Positions 39,428-49,890 of a DNA stretch of 64,000 bases are shown here, one piece after another. Position numbers and translations under genes: made by a program. This DNA comes from Acidobacteriota bacterium (lineage in GTDB: Bacteria > Acidobacteriota > Blastocatellia > Pyrinomonadales > Pyrinomonadaceae), in assembly GCA_020199995.1 (NCBI GenBank), contig JAIVJM010000012.1:29644-93643 (forward strand), in the 5' to 3' direction. The notes under the pieces are model-generated. The model did no database searches and had not been told where the DNA came from. It was given only the letters and a program-made list of their open reading frames with translations. How positions within the stretch are numbered: the first letter of the stretch is position 1; every line of letters begins with the position of its first letter.

Positions 39428-39578
39428 CCTTTTGCCTTTTTCATGTGCCGGGCGCAGAATATTCGGGCGGGTTGGACGGAAGGTGAAAAGCTCAAACGCG
39501 GCGGCGCCGCCGGGCGTATTGGGTAGATGAGGACGGAGGCCGAAAGCGGTTCCCTCCCCCTCAAAGGAGCAGAAGCGT

Positions 39579-39854
39579 ATGGCTGACAACAAGGAAGAGG
39601 CGGTCAAGGCGGCGCGGAAAGATTTGGCCGCGCGGCTTGGCGTCTCCGAGGGCGAGGTGAAGGAGGAGTCGGTCGAGCAGGCGGACTTCCCCGACGCGGC
39701 GCTCGGCGCGCCCCTCAAGGGCGAGATGAGCGGGATGATGATCTCGACGGGCTGGCGCATCCGCCTGAGCGCCGGAGGCAAGTCTTACGAGTACCGCGCC
39801 GACCGTCATCAGCTCCGGCTCTACAAGTTCAAAGGCGCGAATTACAGGGTTTGA
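39579..39854 (+). CDS. hypothetical protein
   Basis: compact ORF, MADNKEEAVKAARKDLAARLGVSEGEVK...GWRIRLSAGGKSYEYRADRHQLRLY. Confidence 0.65.
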   Translation: MADNKEEAVKAARKDLAARLGVSEGEVKEESVEQADFPDAALGAPLKGEMSGMMISTGWRIRLSAGGKSYEYRADRHQLRLYKFKGANYRV

Positions 39855-39930
39855 AAAGTCAGAAGTCTGGAGCAGGAAGGGGATGAACTCTTTCTCTTTC
39901 ATGCTCCACACTCCAGACTCCAGACTTAAT
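39853..39930. repeat. inverted heptamer array (AGTCTGG)
   Basis: agtcagaagtctggagca ... tgctccacactccagactccagact. Confidence 0.8.
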
Positions 39931-39943
39931 AGAAGGAGTAGCA

Positions 39944-41374
39944 ATGAACCGGCAGAATTTTCTGGGACATCTGGCTCTGGCGTTGATGTTGATTGTGGTC
40001 GCCGTCTTCGTCGGGCAGTTGCGGCGGTGGGACTCGAAGAAGCAGGAGTCCGTCACGCCCCGCCCCGTCGTGGTGACGGTCGAGCGCGAGCATGAGACGG
40101 ACGAACCGGCGGAACTCGGCGAGCCCGAAGTGCTCGTGCGTTTCCGTGAAGGCGTCTCTGATGAGCGCATCGGCGAGATCACCGCGAGACTGAGGGATCG
40201 CGTCGAGGACGAGATCGAGGCGGTCGGCGGGCTCGTCAGCATAGACAGCGCGGACGACGAAGAGGCCGCGCAGGTCGTCGCCGACTACAGCCGCCTGCCC
40301 GAGGTCGAATACGTCGAGGCGAACGAGCAGATCACGCTCGACCCGCTCGGCGAAGAGGCCGTCGAGGGACGCACCGTCTCCGCTCTGCCGGGCGGGCCGA
40401 ACGACCCCCTGCTCGCGGAGCAGTGGGCGCTCATCAACACGGGCCAGCGCGAGGGCAAGGACCGGGCCGACATCAGCGCGCTCGACGCGTGGGCCAAAAC
40501 GCACGGGAGCGAGAAGGTGGTCGTCGCCGTCTTAGACAGCGGCGTTGATTACACGCACCGAGACCTCTCGAACAACATGTGGGTGCGGCCCGACTCGCTC
40601 GACCCGTACTTCGACGAGCAGCTCGGCGCGGTGGACGACGAACACGGCTTCAGCGCCATCGGCAACGAGGCGCGCGACCCGATGGACGACAACGGCCACG
40701 GCACGCACTGCGCCGGGATCATCGGCGCCGAAGGGGACAACAACGAGGGCATCGCGGGCGTCAACTGGAAGGTCGAGATCATGCCGCTGAAGTTTATGTC
40801 GGCGGGCGGCTTCGGCACGACGAAGGACGCCATCGAGGCCATCAACTACGTCATCGCGCGCAAGGAGGCGGGCGTCAACGTCCGCGTCATCAGCGCCAGT
40901 TGGGGCTCGCGGCAGAAGTCGCGAGCGCTCGGCGATGTCATCCGCAAGGCGGGCGAGGAGGGCATCCTGTTCGTCGCCGCTTCGGGCAACAACAGCCAGA
41001 ACGCCGACCGCTTCCCACACTACCCTTCGGGCTACGACCTGCCGAATGTCTTGAGCGTCGCCGCCTTGAACCGGCGCGACGAGCTGGCTTCCTTCTCCAA
41101 CTACGGCCCGAAGAGCGTCCACCTCGCCGCGCCCGGCGCGGAGATTCTGAGCACGTGGCTCAAGGGCGAATACGAGGAGCACTCGGGGACTTCGATGGCG
41201 ACGCCGGTCGTGGCGGGCGTCGCGGCCCTCGTCCTCTCGGTCGAGCCTAATCTCTCGGTCGCCGAGCTGAAGCAGCGCCTGCTTGATTCAGTGGACAAGC
41301 TCGACGCGCTGCAAGGCAAGACGGTCTCGGGCGGGCGCGTCAACGCCGCGCGGGCCGTCGGCGCGGCGCGCTGA
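39944..41374 (+). CDS. S8 family (subtilisin-like) serine protease
   Basis: VVAVLDSGVDYTH, DDNGHGTHCAGIIGA, SGTSMATPVVAG. Confidence 0.93.
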   Translation: MNRQNFLGHLALALMLIVVAVFVGQLRRWDSKKQESVTPRPVVVTVEREHETDEPAELGEPEVLVRFREGVSDERIGEITARLRDRVEDEIEAVGGLVSIDSADDEEAAQVVADYSRLPEVEYVEANEQITLDPLGEEAVEGRTVSALPGGPNDPLLAEQWALINTGQREGKDRADISALDAWAKTHGSEKVVVAVLDSGVDYTHRDLSNNMWVRPDSLDPYFDEQLGAVDDEHGFSAIGNEARDPMDDNGHGTHCAGIIGAEGDNNEGIAGVNWKVEIMPLKFMSAGGFGTTKDAIEAINYVIARKEAGVNVRVISASWGSRQKSRALGDVIRKAGEEGILFVAASGNNSQNADRFPHYPSGYDLPNVLSVAALNRRDELASFSNYGPKSVHLAAPGAEILSTWLKGEYEEHSGTSMATPVVAGVAALVLSVEPNLSVAELKQRLLDSVDKLDALQGKTVSGGRVNAARAVGAAR

Positions 41375-41411
41375 CGGTAAGCAGCAAGGCGCTGCCGCCG
41401 TTTGAATGTTC

Positions 41412-41449
41412 AAGGCCACTCGGAGGCATTCGCCTCCGAGTGGCCTTTT
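41412..41449 (+). terminator. probable rho-independent terminator
   Basis: aaggccactcggaggc attc gcctccgagtggcctttt. Confidence 0.8.
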
Positions 41450-41455
41450 CAGCTG

Positions 41456-41546
41456 ATACCGACTCGCAGAACAAAATAAGGAAGCTGGGGCTTGCCCCCG
41501 CCTCTTCTCCGCCTGCATAACCTTATTCTGTTTTGCAAGTCGGTAT
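41456..41546. mobile_element. MITE-like element, copy 2
   Basis: termini ATACCGACTCGCAGAACAAAATAAGG and, inverted, ATACCGACTTGCAAAACAGAATAAGG (3 mismatches in 26); core GAAGAGGCGGGGGCAAGCCCC shared with copy 1. Confidence 0.8.
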
Positions 41547-41617
41547 TACATCTCTTTTTGCCCCCTTGCACGCGAGACTTGCTCGTCACCCGCCGGGCAC
41601 TTTTGTATGATGAGCGG

Positions 41618-43060
41618 GTGACAAACAGAGGTGCAGGAAACGCCCTCCCGCCGCGCGCGCCGCAGCCGCCCTTCGTGCTCGCGCTCGACGTCGGCACATC
41701 GAGCGTGCGCGCCGCGCTCTTCGACTCGCGCGGGGAAGAGATCGAAGGCACGCGCGCTCGCCTTGCACTGAGTTTCTGCACGACCGCCGACGGCGGGGCC
41801 GAGGCTGACGCCGAAGCCTCGCTCTCCGCGGTGCTCGGCGTGATTGACGAGGCACTGGCGCGCGTATCCTCTGCCGCCGCCGCGCCGCACGTCTCGGCGC
41901 TGGCCGTCGCCTGTTTCTGGCACAGCCTCGTCGGCGTGGACGCAGAGGGGCGCGCGCTGACGCCCGTCTACGGCTGGGCCGACACGCGCGCGGCGCGGCA
42001 GGCGGCGCGGCTGCGCGAGGAGATGGACGAGCGAGCGACGCACGAGCGCACGGGCTGCCCGTTCCACGCGAGCTACTGGCCCGCGAAGCTGCGTTGGGTT
42101 CGACTTGAACGGGGCGGCGCGTGGCGCGGTGTCGCGCGCTGGCTCACTTTCGGCGAGCTGCTGACGCTCAGGCTCTGCGGCGCGACGGCGGCCAGCATCT
42201 CGATGGCTTCGGGCACGGGTCTCTTCGACCAGCGACTCTGCGAGTGGGACGCCCCGCTCGTCGAAGCCCTCGGCGTGGACGCGCGCACTCTGCCCGCGCT
42301 CGCGCGCGAGGGCGAGAGCTTCACGCTCCGGGAAGAGTTCGCGGCGCGCTGGCCCGCCTTGCGCGCGAGCGCCGTCTTCCCCGCCATCGGCGACGGCGCG
42401 GCGAACAACGTCGGCGAGGGATGCACGGAGCGCGGTCGCGCGGCGCTGATGGTCGGCACGTCGGGCGCGATGCGCGTGAGCTTCGAGGGCGAACCGCCGG
42501 CGAAGCTTCATGAAGGGCTCTGGTGCTACCGCGTCAACAGGCGGCGCGTCTGCGTGGGCGGCGCGCTCTCGGACGGCGGCGGGCTCTACGAATGGATGCG
42601 TTCGGCGTTCGCGCCGGGCGGCGCGGACTTCGAGCGCGAGGTCGCGGCGCTCGCGCCCGACGCGCACGGGCTCACGCTTCTGCCCTTCTGGTCGGGCGAG
42701 CGGAGCACGGGCTGGCACCCTTTCGCGTCGGGCGCGATCCTCGGCCTGACGGCGCACACGCGCCCATCGGAGATCGTGCGCGCCGCGCTGGAGGCGGTGG
42801 CCTACCGCTTCGCGTCAATCGCGGAGGCGCTCGAAGCTCACGCGCCGAACGCTTTCGTGTGCGCGTCGGGCGGCGCGCTGCGCTCCTCTCCGTTGTGGAC
42901 GCAGGTGCTCTCAGACGTGCTCGGTCGCACGCTTTCGCTCTCGCGCGTCGCGGAGGCTTCGAGCCGCGGCGCGGTTTTGCTTGCGCTCGAAGCGCTGGGC
43001 GCGATAAAAAGTGTGGACGAAGTCGCATCCGAGACGGACGGGGCGTGCGCGCCCGACGCT
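41618..43060 (+). CDS. FGGY-family carbohydrate kinase (gluconokinase-like), 3' end apparently lost
   Basis: [45 protein letters not shown]-terminal tail runs out of frame into transketolase. Confidence 0.78.
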
Positions 43061-45066
43061 GCCCACTCGAACAGCTTTGCATCAACACGATCCGCACGCT
43101 TTCGCTCGACGCCGTGCAAAAGGCCGAGTCCGGGCATCCGGGCCTGCCGCTCGGGGCCGCGCCGATGGCCTACGTGCTGTGGACGCGCTTACTCCGCCAC
43201 AACCCGCGCAACCCGAAGTGGCAGGGGCGCGACCGCTTCCTGCTCTCCGCCGGCCACGGCTCGATGCTGCTCTACTCGCTCCTGCACCTGACGGGCTACG
43301 ACCTGCCGCTCGAAGAGCTGAAGCGTTTCCGCCAGTGGGGGTCGAAGACGCCGGGCCACCCCGAGAACTTCCTCACGCCGGGCGTCGAGATTACGACCGG
43401 CCCGCTCGGACAGGGGTTCGCCAACGGCGTCGGGCTCGCCGTCGGAGCCGCCCACCTCGCGAGCCGCTTCAACCGCCCCGGCTTCCCCGTCATCGCCTCG
43501 CATGTCTATTCAATCGTCTCCGACGGCGACTTGATGGAGGGCGTCGCCTCCGAGGCCGCTTCGCTCGCCGGCCACCTCGGCTTAGGCAACCTCATTTATC
43601 TCTACGACGACAACCGCGTGACCATCGAGGGCTCCACCTCGCTCGCCTTCACCGAGGACGTGCCCCGACGTTTCGAGAGCTACGGCTGGCACATTCTGAC
43701 AGTTGAGGACGGCAACGACCTCGAGGCCATCGAGCGCGCGATTCGTGAGGCCCAAGCCGAGACGGAGCGTCCGTCGCTCATCTCCGTCAAGACCATCATC
43801 GGCTTCGGGATGCCGACCGCCGGGACGCGCAAGGCGCACTCGGACGCGCCCGGCGCTGAGGCCGTCAAGGCGACGAAGCGGAGTTTGGGCTGGCCCGAAG
43901 ACGCGGAGTTCCTCATTCCCGAAGAGGCGCTCGCGCACTTCCGCCTCGCGGTCGAGCGCGGCGAGCAGGCCGAGGGCGAATGGAACGCTCTGGTCGAGAG
44001 TTACGCGAGCGAGCACGAAGAACTCGGTCGCGCGTGGCGCGAGACGATGAGCGGCGAGCTGCCCCGTGGGTGGGAGGAGCACCTGCCTTCGTTTGAGAAC
44101 GCGAAGCCCGTCGCGACGCGCTCGGCAAGCGGCGAAGTCATCAACGCGCTCGCGCCGCACCTGCCGATGCTCATCGGCGGCTCAGCCGACCTCGGCCCCT
44201 CGACCAACACCGACATCAAAGACGGCGGGAGCTTCCAGCACGGCTCTTACGAGGGACGCGTCATGCACTTCGGCGTCCGCGAGCACGCGATGGGCTCAGT
44301 GCTGACAGGGATGAGCCTCAACGGCGGCCTCATCCCCTTCGGCGCGACGTTCATGTGCTTCTCCGACTACATGAAGCCCGCCATCCGCCTCGCCGCGCTC
44401 TCCGAGGTGCAGGTCGTCTACGTCTTCACGCACGACTCCGTGGGCCTCGGCGAAGACGGGCCGACGCACCAGCCCATCGAACAGCTCGCGGGCCTGCGCG
44501 CCATCCCCAATCTCTACGTCATTCGCCCGGCGGACGTGCATGAAGTCCGAGAGGCTTGGCGGACGGCCATCCTGCGCCGCGACGCCCCGACCGCGCTCGT
44601 GCTGACGCGCCAGAAAGTGCCGCTCCTCGACCGGCAGAACGTCTACGCCCCCGCCGAGGGCGCGCGGCGCGGCGCTTACGTGCTCGCCGACTCGACGAAC
44701 GCCGAAGGCGCGACCGTCATGCCGCGCCTCGTCCTACTCGCCACCGGCTCCGAGGTCTCGCTCGCGCTCGACGCGCGCGAGGCATTGCAGAAAGAGGGCA
44801 CGCCCGTGCGCGTCGTCTCGATGCCGTGCTGGGAGTTGTTCGAGGAGCAGGAGAGGGAATATCGCGAGAGCGTGATTCCCCCTTCCGTCACGGCTCGGCT
44901 CGGCGTCGAGGCGGGCGCGCGGCTCGGCTGGGACAGATACGTCGGCCCGTCGGGCGACGTCATCTGCCTCACGCGCTTCGGCGGCTCCGGCCCCGGCGAC
45001 GTGGCGCTCCGCGAACTCGGCTTCAACGTCGAGAACGTCGTCGCCCGCGCCCGCGCCCTTCTGTGA
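43058..45066 (+). CDS. tkt: transketolase, 5' end unclear
   Basis: [61 protein letters not shown]-type TPP motif; no ATG near expected start. Confidence 0.85.
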
Positions 45067-45081
45067 AGACTGCGCCCGCCG

Positions 45082-45186
45082 TCAGTCGCGAACCGTCAAT
45101 CGTGAATAGAAAATCCACGTTCTTTCCATTCACGATTGACGGTTCGCGACTGACGGCTTTTAGCGATTCACGATTCACGGCTTTAA
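45082..45186. repeat. inverted heptamer array (CGTCAAT/CGTGAAT)
   Basis: cagtcgcgaaccgtcaatcgtgaat ... attcacgattgacggttcgcgactgacggc ... gattcacgattcacggc. Confidence 0.88.
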
Positions 45187-45241
45187 CCCGTTACTTCCTC
45201 TCCCGCTTGTCACCCGCGCCCGCATTTGAGAGAATGAGTTC

Positions 45242-46039
45242 GTGATCTTACATAACGTGGTGACGCGCCCTGTCGGTTTTGATGTTTCCAAGGAGATAAT
45301 AAGAGTGAAAGCGGAATTGGAGCAGTTGATCGCTTTACAGAAAAACGACACGAGTATCCGCAGACTACAGGCCGAGTTGGACGCCATCCCTGAAAGGCGC
45401 GCTGAGATCGAGAAGGAATTCGATCAGCGCGCCTTTGAAATTAAGGCCATCGAGACGCAGCGCGACGCGGCGCGCGACGCTCGCCTCCAGCTCGAAAGCG
45501 GGATGGCCGAGCAGCGAGCGCGCGCCGAGAAGGCCGAGCGCGACCTCATGTCTTCGACCAACGCGAAGGCCTACGAGGCGGCGATCCGCGAGGCCGACGC
45601 CGCGCGTAAGCACATCTCCGAGCTGGAGACCAAGATGCTCGAACAGATGGAGAGCTTCGAGCAGGCCGAGAAGACGCTCGGCGAGCGCGAGCCGGAAGTC
45701 GCGCGCCTGCGCGCCGAGTACGACGAGAAGCTCGTCGCCTTCGGCGAGCAGACCGAGAGGCAGACCGAGGAGCTGGCCGCGCGCCGCGCCGAGCGCGAAC
45801 GGCTCACCGCGCATCTCCCGCCCGCGATGAAGAGTCTCTACAACCGCATCAGCACGCGCATCCGCGACGGCGTCGCCGTGGCCGAGGCGCGCAAAAGCTC
45901 CTGCTCGGCCTGCTTCATGTCGCTCAGGCCCGAGGTGATGACCAAAATCCGCCGCGGCGAAGAGATCATCACCTGCGATAATTGCAGCCGCATCCTCTAC
46001 TACATCCCCGCCGAGCAGGCACAGATGACCACTCCCTGA
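45242..46039 (+). CDS. coiled-coil zinc-ribbon (C4-type) protein
   Basis: long coiled coil then CSACFMSLRPEVMTKIRRGEEIITCDNCSRILYY. Confidence 0.82.
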   Translation: MILHNVVTRPVGFDVSKEIIRVKAELEQLIALQKNDTSIRRLQAELDAIPERRAEIEKEFDQRAFEIKAIETQRDAARDARLQLESGMAEQRARAEKAERDLMSSTNAKAYEAAIREADAARKHISELETKMLEQMESFEQAEKTLGEREPEVARLRAEYDEKLVAFGEQTERQTEELAARRAERERLTAHLPPAMKSLYNRISTRIRDGVAVAEARKSSCSACFMSLRPEVMTKIRRGEEIITCDNCSRILYYIPAEQAQMTTP

Positions 46040-46262
46040 CGAGCGAGGCCGCCCGCCGCCCGACCGGGGGCGCGCGCCGGAATAGATGACAGACCGATTG
46101 GTAAGGACGCAGCCCCGCCCGCGTCCTTTTGATTTTCGGCGCGCCTCCGCGACGGCCAGACTCGCCGCGCGGCCCGCCGTTTGTTTGCAAAAGACGCGGC
46201 GGGGCCGGTCTGCGGGGCGGCGCGGCGCGGAAAGAGCTTGTGGAACAAGAGGTGTGACCGAA

Positions 46263-47339
46263 ATGGCGAGCGCGGAGGTTGCAACCCAACGGGACATCGC
46301 GGGCGGCGCGGTGCGTGGAAGTGTTACACGCGGGCGGCGCGCTCGCTGGTGGCTGCGGCGCGGGTCGAAGGGGCGTTTCCGCTACGAGACCGCCGACGGT
46401 CAGAGAGTCACGGACAAGGCGGATTTAGAGCGCATCGAGTCGCTCGCCATCCCCCCGGCGTGGCGCGAGGTGCGCGTCTCGCCCTCGCCGCGCGGCGCTT
46501 TGCAGGCCATCGGCGTTGACGCTTTGGGCCGCGTGCAGCGCATCTATCACCCTTCGTTCGTCGCGCGTCGCGCGCTGCGCAAGTACGAAAAGGTCGAGCG
46601 CTTCGGCCAGAGCCTGCCCGCGCTCCGGCGGAAGACGAACGAAGACATCGCGCGCGCGGGGCTGGGCAAAGAGAGGGTTCTGGCCGTCGTCGTGCGCCTC
46701 ATCAACGACCTCTATTTCCGCGTCGGCTCGGAGGAGAGCGTGAGGCGCTACCGCACCTTCGGCGTGACGACGCTGCGCAACCGACACTTCGAGGTCAAGC
46801 GCGGGGGCCGCCTCGTCTTCGACTTCGTCGGCAAGCATCAAGTCGAGCACCGCCGCATCCTCGTGGACGAGGAACTGGCCGCGCTCATGCAGGAGATCAA
46901 ATCACTTAAAGGCTGGAAGCTCTTCCAGTACATCGGCGAAGACGGGCGGAAGCGGCCCGTCACGGCGCGCGACGTGAACGAGTACATCAAGGCGGCGACC
47001 ACGCCCGAGTTCTCGGCCAGGGATTTCCGCACGTGGGGCGGGACGCTGCAGGCGGCCATCGAGCTGGCGGAGATTGGATACTGCGAAGCCGAGAGGCACG
47101 CTCAGAGCAATGTTGTGAAAGCCGTCAGACGGGTCGCCGAACACCTCGGCAACACGCCGACCGTCTGCCGCAACTGCTACATCCACCCATCGGTGCTCGA
47201 AGCCTACATGGCGGGCCGCACGCTCGAAGAGTTCCGCCCCCGCCGCTCGCGCCGCATCTCCCGCCAGCAGCCCGAATACGACTTGGAAGAGCTGGCGCTC
47301 CTCAAGCTGCTCGGCGCGCACAAGGGCGGCGGCGCATGA
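46263..47339 (+). CDS. DNA topoisomerase IB (eukaryotic/poxvirus type)
   Basis: IPPAWREVRVSPSPRGALQAIGVDALGRVQRIYHP; FDFVGKHQVEH; CRNCYIHPSVLEAY active-site region. Confidence 0.88.
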   Translation: MASAEVATQRDIAGGAVRGSVTRGRRARWWLRRGSKGRFRYETADGQRVTDKADLERIESLAIPPAWREVRVSPSPRGALQAIGVDALGRVQRIYHPSFVARRALRKYEKVERFGQSLPALRRKTNEDIARAGLGKERVLAVVVRLINDLYFRVGSEESVRRYRTFGVTTLRNRHFEVKRGGRLVFDFVGKHQVEHRRILVDEELAALMQEIKSLKGWKLFQYIGEDGRKRPVTARDVNEYIKAATTPEFSARDFRTWGGTLQAAIELAEIGYCEAERHAQSNVVKAVRRVAEHLGNTPTVCRNCYIHPSVLEAYMAGRTLEEFRPRRSRRISRQQPEYDLEELALLKLLGAHKGGGA

Positions 47340-47370
47340 CCGCGCAAGAGCGATGTGTGAAGACGACGGC

Positions 47371-47433
47371 GCGTGAAAATGTCGGAGGCCGGCGAGCCGC
47401 AACGTGCTCGCCGGCCTCCGACATTTCACGCGC
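47371..47433. terminator. long GC-rich hairpin between convergent genes
   Basis: gcgtgaaaatgtcggaggccggcgagc ... gctcgccggcctccgacatttcacgc. Confidence 0.75.
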
Positions 47434-47447
47434 GTCTTGAGTGACTT

Positions 47448-48059
47448 TTACGAACCGGCTGCCGCCGCCGCCGCCGCGCTCGGCGTCCTCTCCAGCTCCG
47501 GTTTGGAAAACTTCTTCAGCATCTTCCAGAGCACAACCACGCTGCCATCCGAGTCCTTCCGCACGACGCGGAAGGCGACGAGCACGTCCGACGTGCCGTA
47601 ATTAACCGAGCGGACGACGTAAGTCTGTTTGGTGAGGACGGTGCCGAGGTTGGCGAGAAAGCCGAAGTTTGCCCCGGCAAAGCCGACGCCGAACTGGTTC
47701 TGCTCCAGACTGATGTCCGAGCCGAAGCCGTACTCATGCGTCAGCCGCGTGAAGGAATAGTAAGAGCCGCCGCCACGCATGGACAATTTCCCGTCCCATT
47801 TCTCGCGCGGCAGCAGTCGGACAATTCCCGTCCGCGGCTGCGCCAGAAACTCCGCGAAGGCGTCGAGGTCTTCGCGCGCGGGCGCGAGCAGCAGGGCCTC
47901 TCTGGCTTTAATCTGTTCGCGCAGAGATTCGATCTCGGCGGCGGCCCGCGCGCGGTCTTGAGTCTGCGCGCGCGCGACGAGCGGGAGCCCGCAGAGTGCG
48001 GCGAGCAGCGCGGCAGCGAAAAGTGTGCGTCTGGTCATGGCTATACCTCGAAGGATCAA
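47448..48059 (-). CDS. hypothetical secreted protein
   Basis: signal peptide; coiled coil; no family recognised. Confidence 0.55.
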   Translation of the reverse strand: MILRGIAMTRRTLFAAALLAALCGLPLVARAQTQDRARAAAEIESLREQIKAREALLLAPAREDLDAFAEFLAQPRTGIVRLLPREKWDGKLSMRGGGSYYSFTRLTHEYGFGSDISLEQNQFGVGFAGANFGFLANLGTVLTKQTYVVRSVNYGTSDVLVAFRVVRKDSDGSVVVLWKMLKKFSKPELERTPSAAAAAAAGS

Positions 48060-48142
48060 GAGGACAGAAATCAGAAAGGAGAGACGACCGAGCCGATGTT
48101 AGTCCAGAGTGAAAGGCAAGACAAGCGTTTTTGCCGAAACTC

Positions 48143-48375
48143 TCTTCCGCCCGGAGCCCCTCTGAAGGGGCGGGAAAATTTAGCCCACGGCTCGCGCCGT
48201 GGGTATGAGGTGGCATAATAATTCCGTGGAGCCCCGGCAGGAGCGAAAGATAATCAAGTGCCGTGATGCTCAGGCTTGACTGTCTTCCGCCCCTGCCGGA
48301 GCTCAAACTTTTTACCGCGACTTGTTCCCACGGCTCGCGTCCCTCGTCTAAATTCTTCCGCTCCTGCCGGGGCTT
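48143..48375. repeat. REP-like palindromic repeats (AGCCCCGGCAGGGGCGGAA type)
   Basis: ggagccccggcaggagcgaaaga ... cttccgcccctgccggagctc ... cttccgctcctgccggggcttc. Confidence 0.8.
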
Positions 48376-48387
48376 CAAAAAAGGCTC

Positions 48388-49890
48388 TCAGTAATGCTTG
48401 CTCGTCTTTCTTCCGCTCTTCCCTCTATCCTTCTTCCCGCGCCTGCGCTCGTCCACGCCCTTGAGCGAGGCGAGCGGCCAGAGGCGGTGCTCGATCTCGG
48501 CGAGCCCCGCGCCCACGACCGCCTCGATCACCTCCTGCGAAGATTTGTAGGCCGGCGCGGCCTCGTCCAGAGGCACGCGCCCGTCCGTGTTGACCACGAC
48601 ACCGGCCTCACGGTATTCGTCGTCAATCGCGCGCTGCGAGAGCGTGCGCGTCGCATGGCTGCGCGAGAGGCGTCGGCCCGCGCCGTGGTTGACCGAATAG
48701 CCGCTGTTCACGGCACTGGCGAGCGGGCGCAGGATGTAGCTCCAATCCTTGTTGCTGCCGGGGATGAGGACGGGATGGCCGGTCTGCTCCCAGAAGGTTC
48801 CTTTCAATGCGGGGTGGCCCGCCGGGAAGGCACGCGTCGCGCCCTTGCGGTGCACCCAGACCTCGCCGAATTCCGGGTGCCGCTCCCTCTGGACGAGGTT
48901 GTGGCTGATCTCGTAGATGAGTTCGAGTTCGGAGCCGAAGACTTCGGTGAAAGCCTCTGCGACCTGCTCGAAGATGACGAGGCGGTTGAGGATGGCGTAG
49001 TTGCCGCCCGCCGCGACCGCGTTCTGGTAGTCGCGGTAGTGACGCGAGTCCGGCATGAAGTAGCCGAGGTCGAGGTCTGTTATCTCCGCGGGCCGCTCCG
49101 CGCGCGCCATCTCGAAGTAGTTGGTGGCGAGGCCGTGGCCGAACCCGCGGCTCCCCGTATGCACCTGTACGAAGAGCGTGCCCGTCTGCTCTGAGCGCTG
49201 CAACTCGATGAAGTGATTGCCCGACCCGAGGCTGCCCAACTGCTCTAAACCACGCTCCGGCTTCCCTTTGCCACCCCAGGGAATTTGCCAGCCGTCATCA
49301 ACCGGGATGCGGTGCCGTTCGGCACGGCTCCGGTCAAATGATGCGCCGTATTTTTCCACATAATACTCGGCCCCACCACGGACTAAATTTTGAAACTCCG
49401 GCTCCGACAACTTGCCAAGCCTGCGACTCTTGCCGCCCACGCCGAAGGCCACTCGCTCCATTACGGCCTGATTGAATTTTAGTCTCTTGTCCGGAGTGGC
49501 CTCCTCGGCATGAACATCCGACCGTGCGCTCACCATCCCGCAACCAATATCGAAGCCCACGGGGCCCATCGCTATCGCGCCGTTTTCGGTATCCGTCAAT
49601 ACCACGCAACCAACCGGCACACCATAGCCATAATGAGTGTCAGGCGTGATGACCACGAGCCGCGTACCGGGGAAGCGTGTGGCGTTGACGATCTGACGGT
49701 AGAGGATGTCTTCGGCGTCCGCCAGAAGCGTCGGCGTGAGGAAGAGTCGGACGGGAACGTCTCCGGTGTCCTCGGTCTGGAGCTCGTAGTAGCCCGCGCC
49801 GTGCCAGCGCGCGAGGTGTTTCCAGTTGTGCGCGCTGTTCAGTTCTTTCGCGACCTTCAGTGCCTTCGCGTCCGCGTTCTGGTTGCTCAT
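48388..49890 (-). CDS. rtcB: RtcB family RNA-splicing ligase
   Basis: GPVGFDIGCGM, LGSLGSGNHFIELQ, VHTGSRGFGH, NHGAGRRLSRSHA. Confidence 0.92.
   Translation of the reverse strand: MSNQNADAKALKVAKELNSAHNWKHLARWHGAGYYELQTEDTGDVPVRLFLTPTLLADAEDILYRQIVNATRFPGTRLVVITPDTHYGYGVPVGCVVLTDTENGAIAMGPVGFDIGCGMVSARSDVHAEEATPDKRLKFNQAVMERVAFGVGGKSRRLGKLSEPEFQNLVRGGAEYYVEKYGASFDRSRAERHRIPVDDGWQIPWGGKGKPERGLEQLGSLGSGNHFIELQRSEQTGTLFVQVHTGSRGFGHGLATNYFEMARAERPAEITDLDLGYFMPDSRHYRDYQNAVAAGGNYAILNRLVIFEQVAEAFTEVFGSELELIYEISHNLVQRERHPEFGEVWVHRKGATRAFPAGHPALKGTFWEQTGHPVLIPGSNKDWSYILRPLASAVNSGYSVNHGAGRRLSRSHATRTLSQRAIDDEYREAGVVVNTDGRVPLDEAAPAYKSSQEVIEAVVGAGLAEIEHRLWPLASLKGVDERRRGKKDRGKSGRKTSKHY

Noticed and set aside
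42523-43057. N-terminal ~180 codons of the 847-aa transketolase ORF
   Set aside because: Out-of-frame translation of the FGGY kinase; not part of transketolase.
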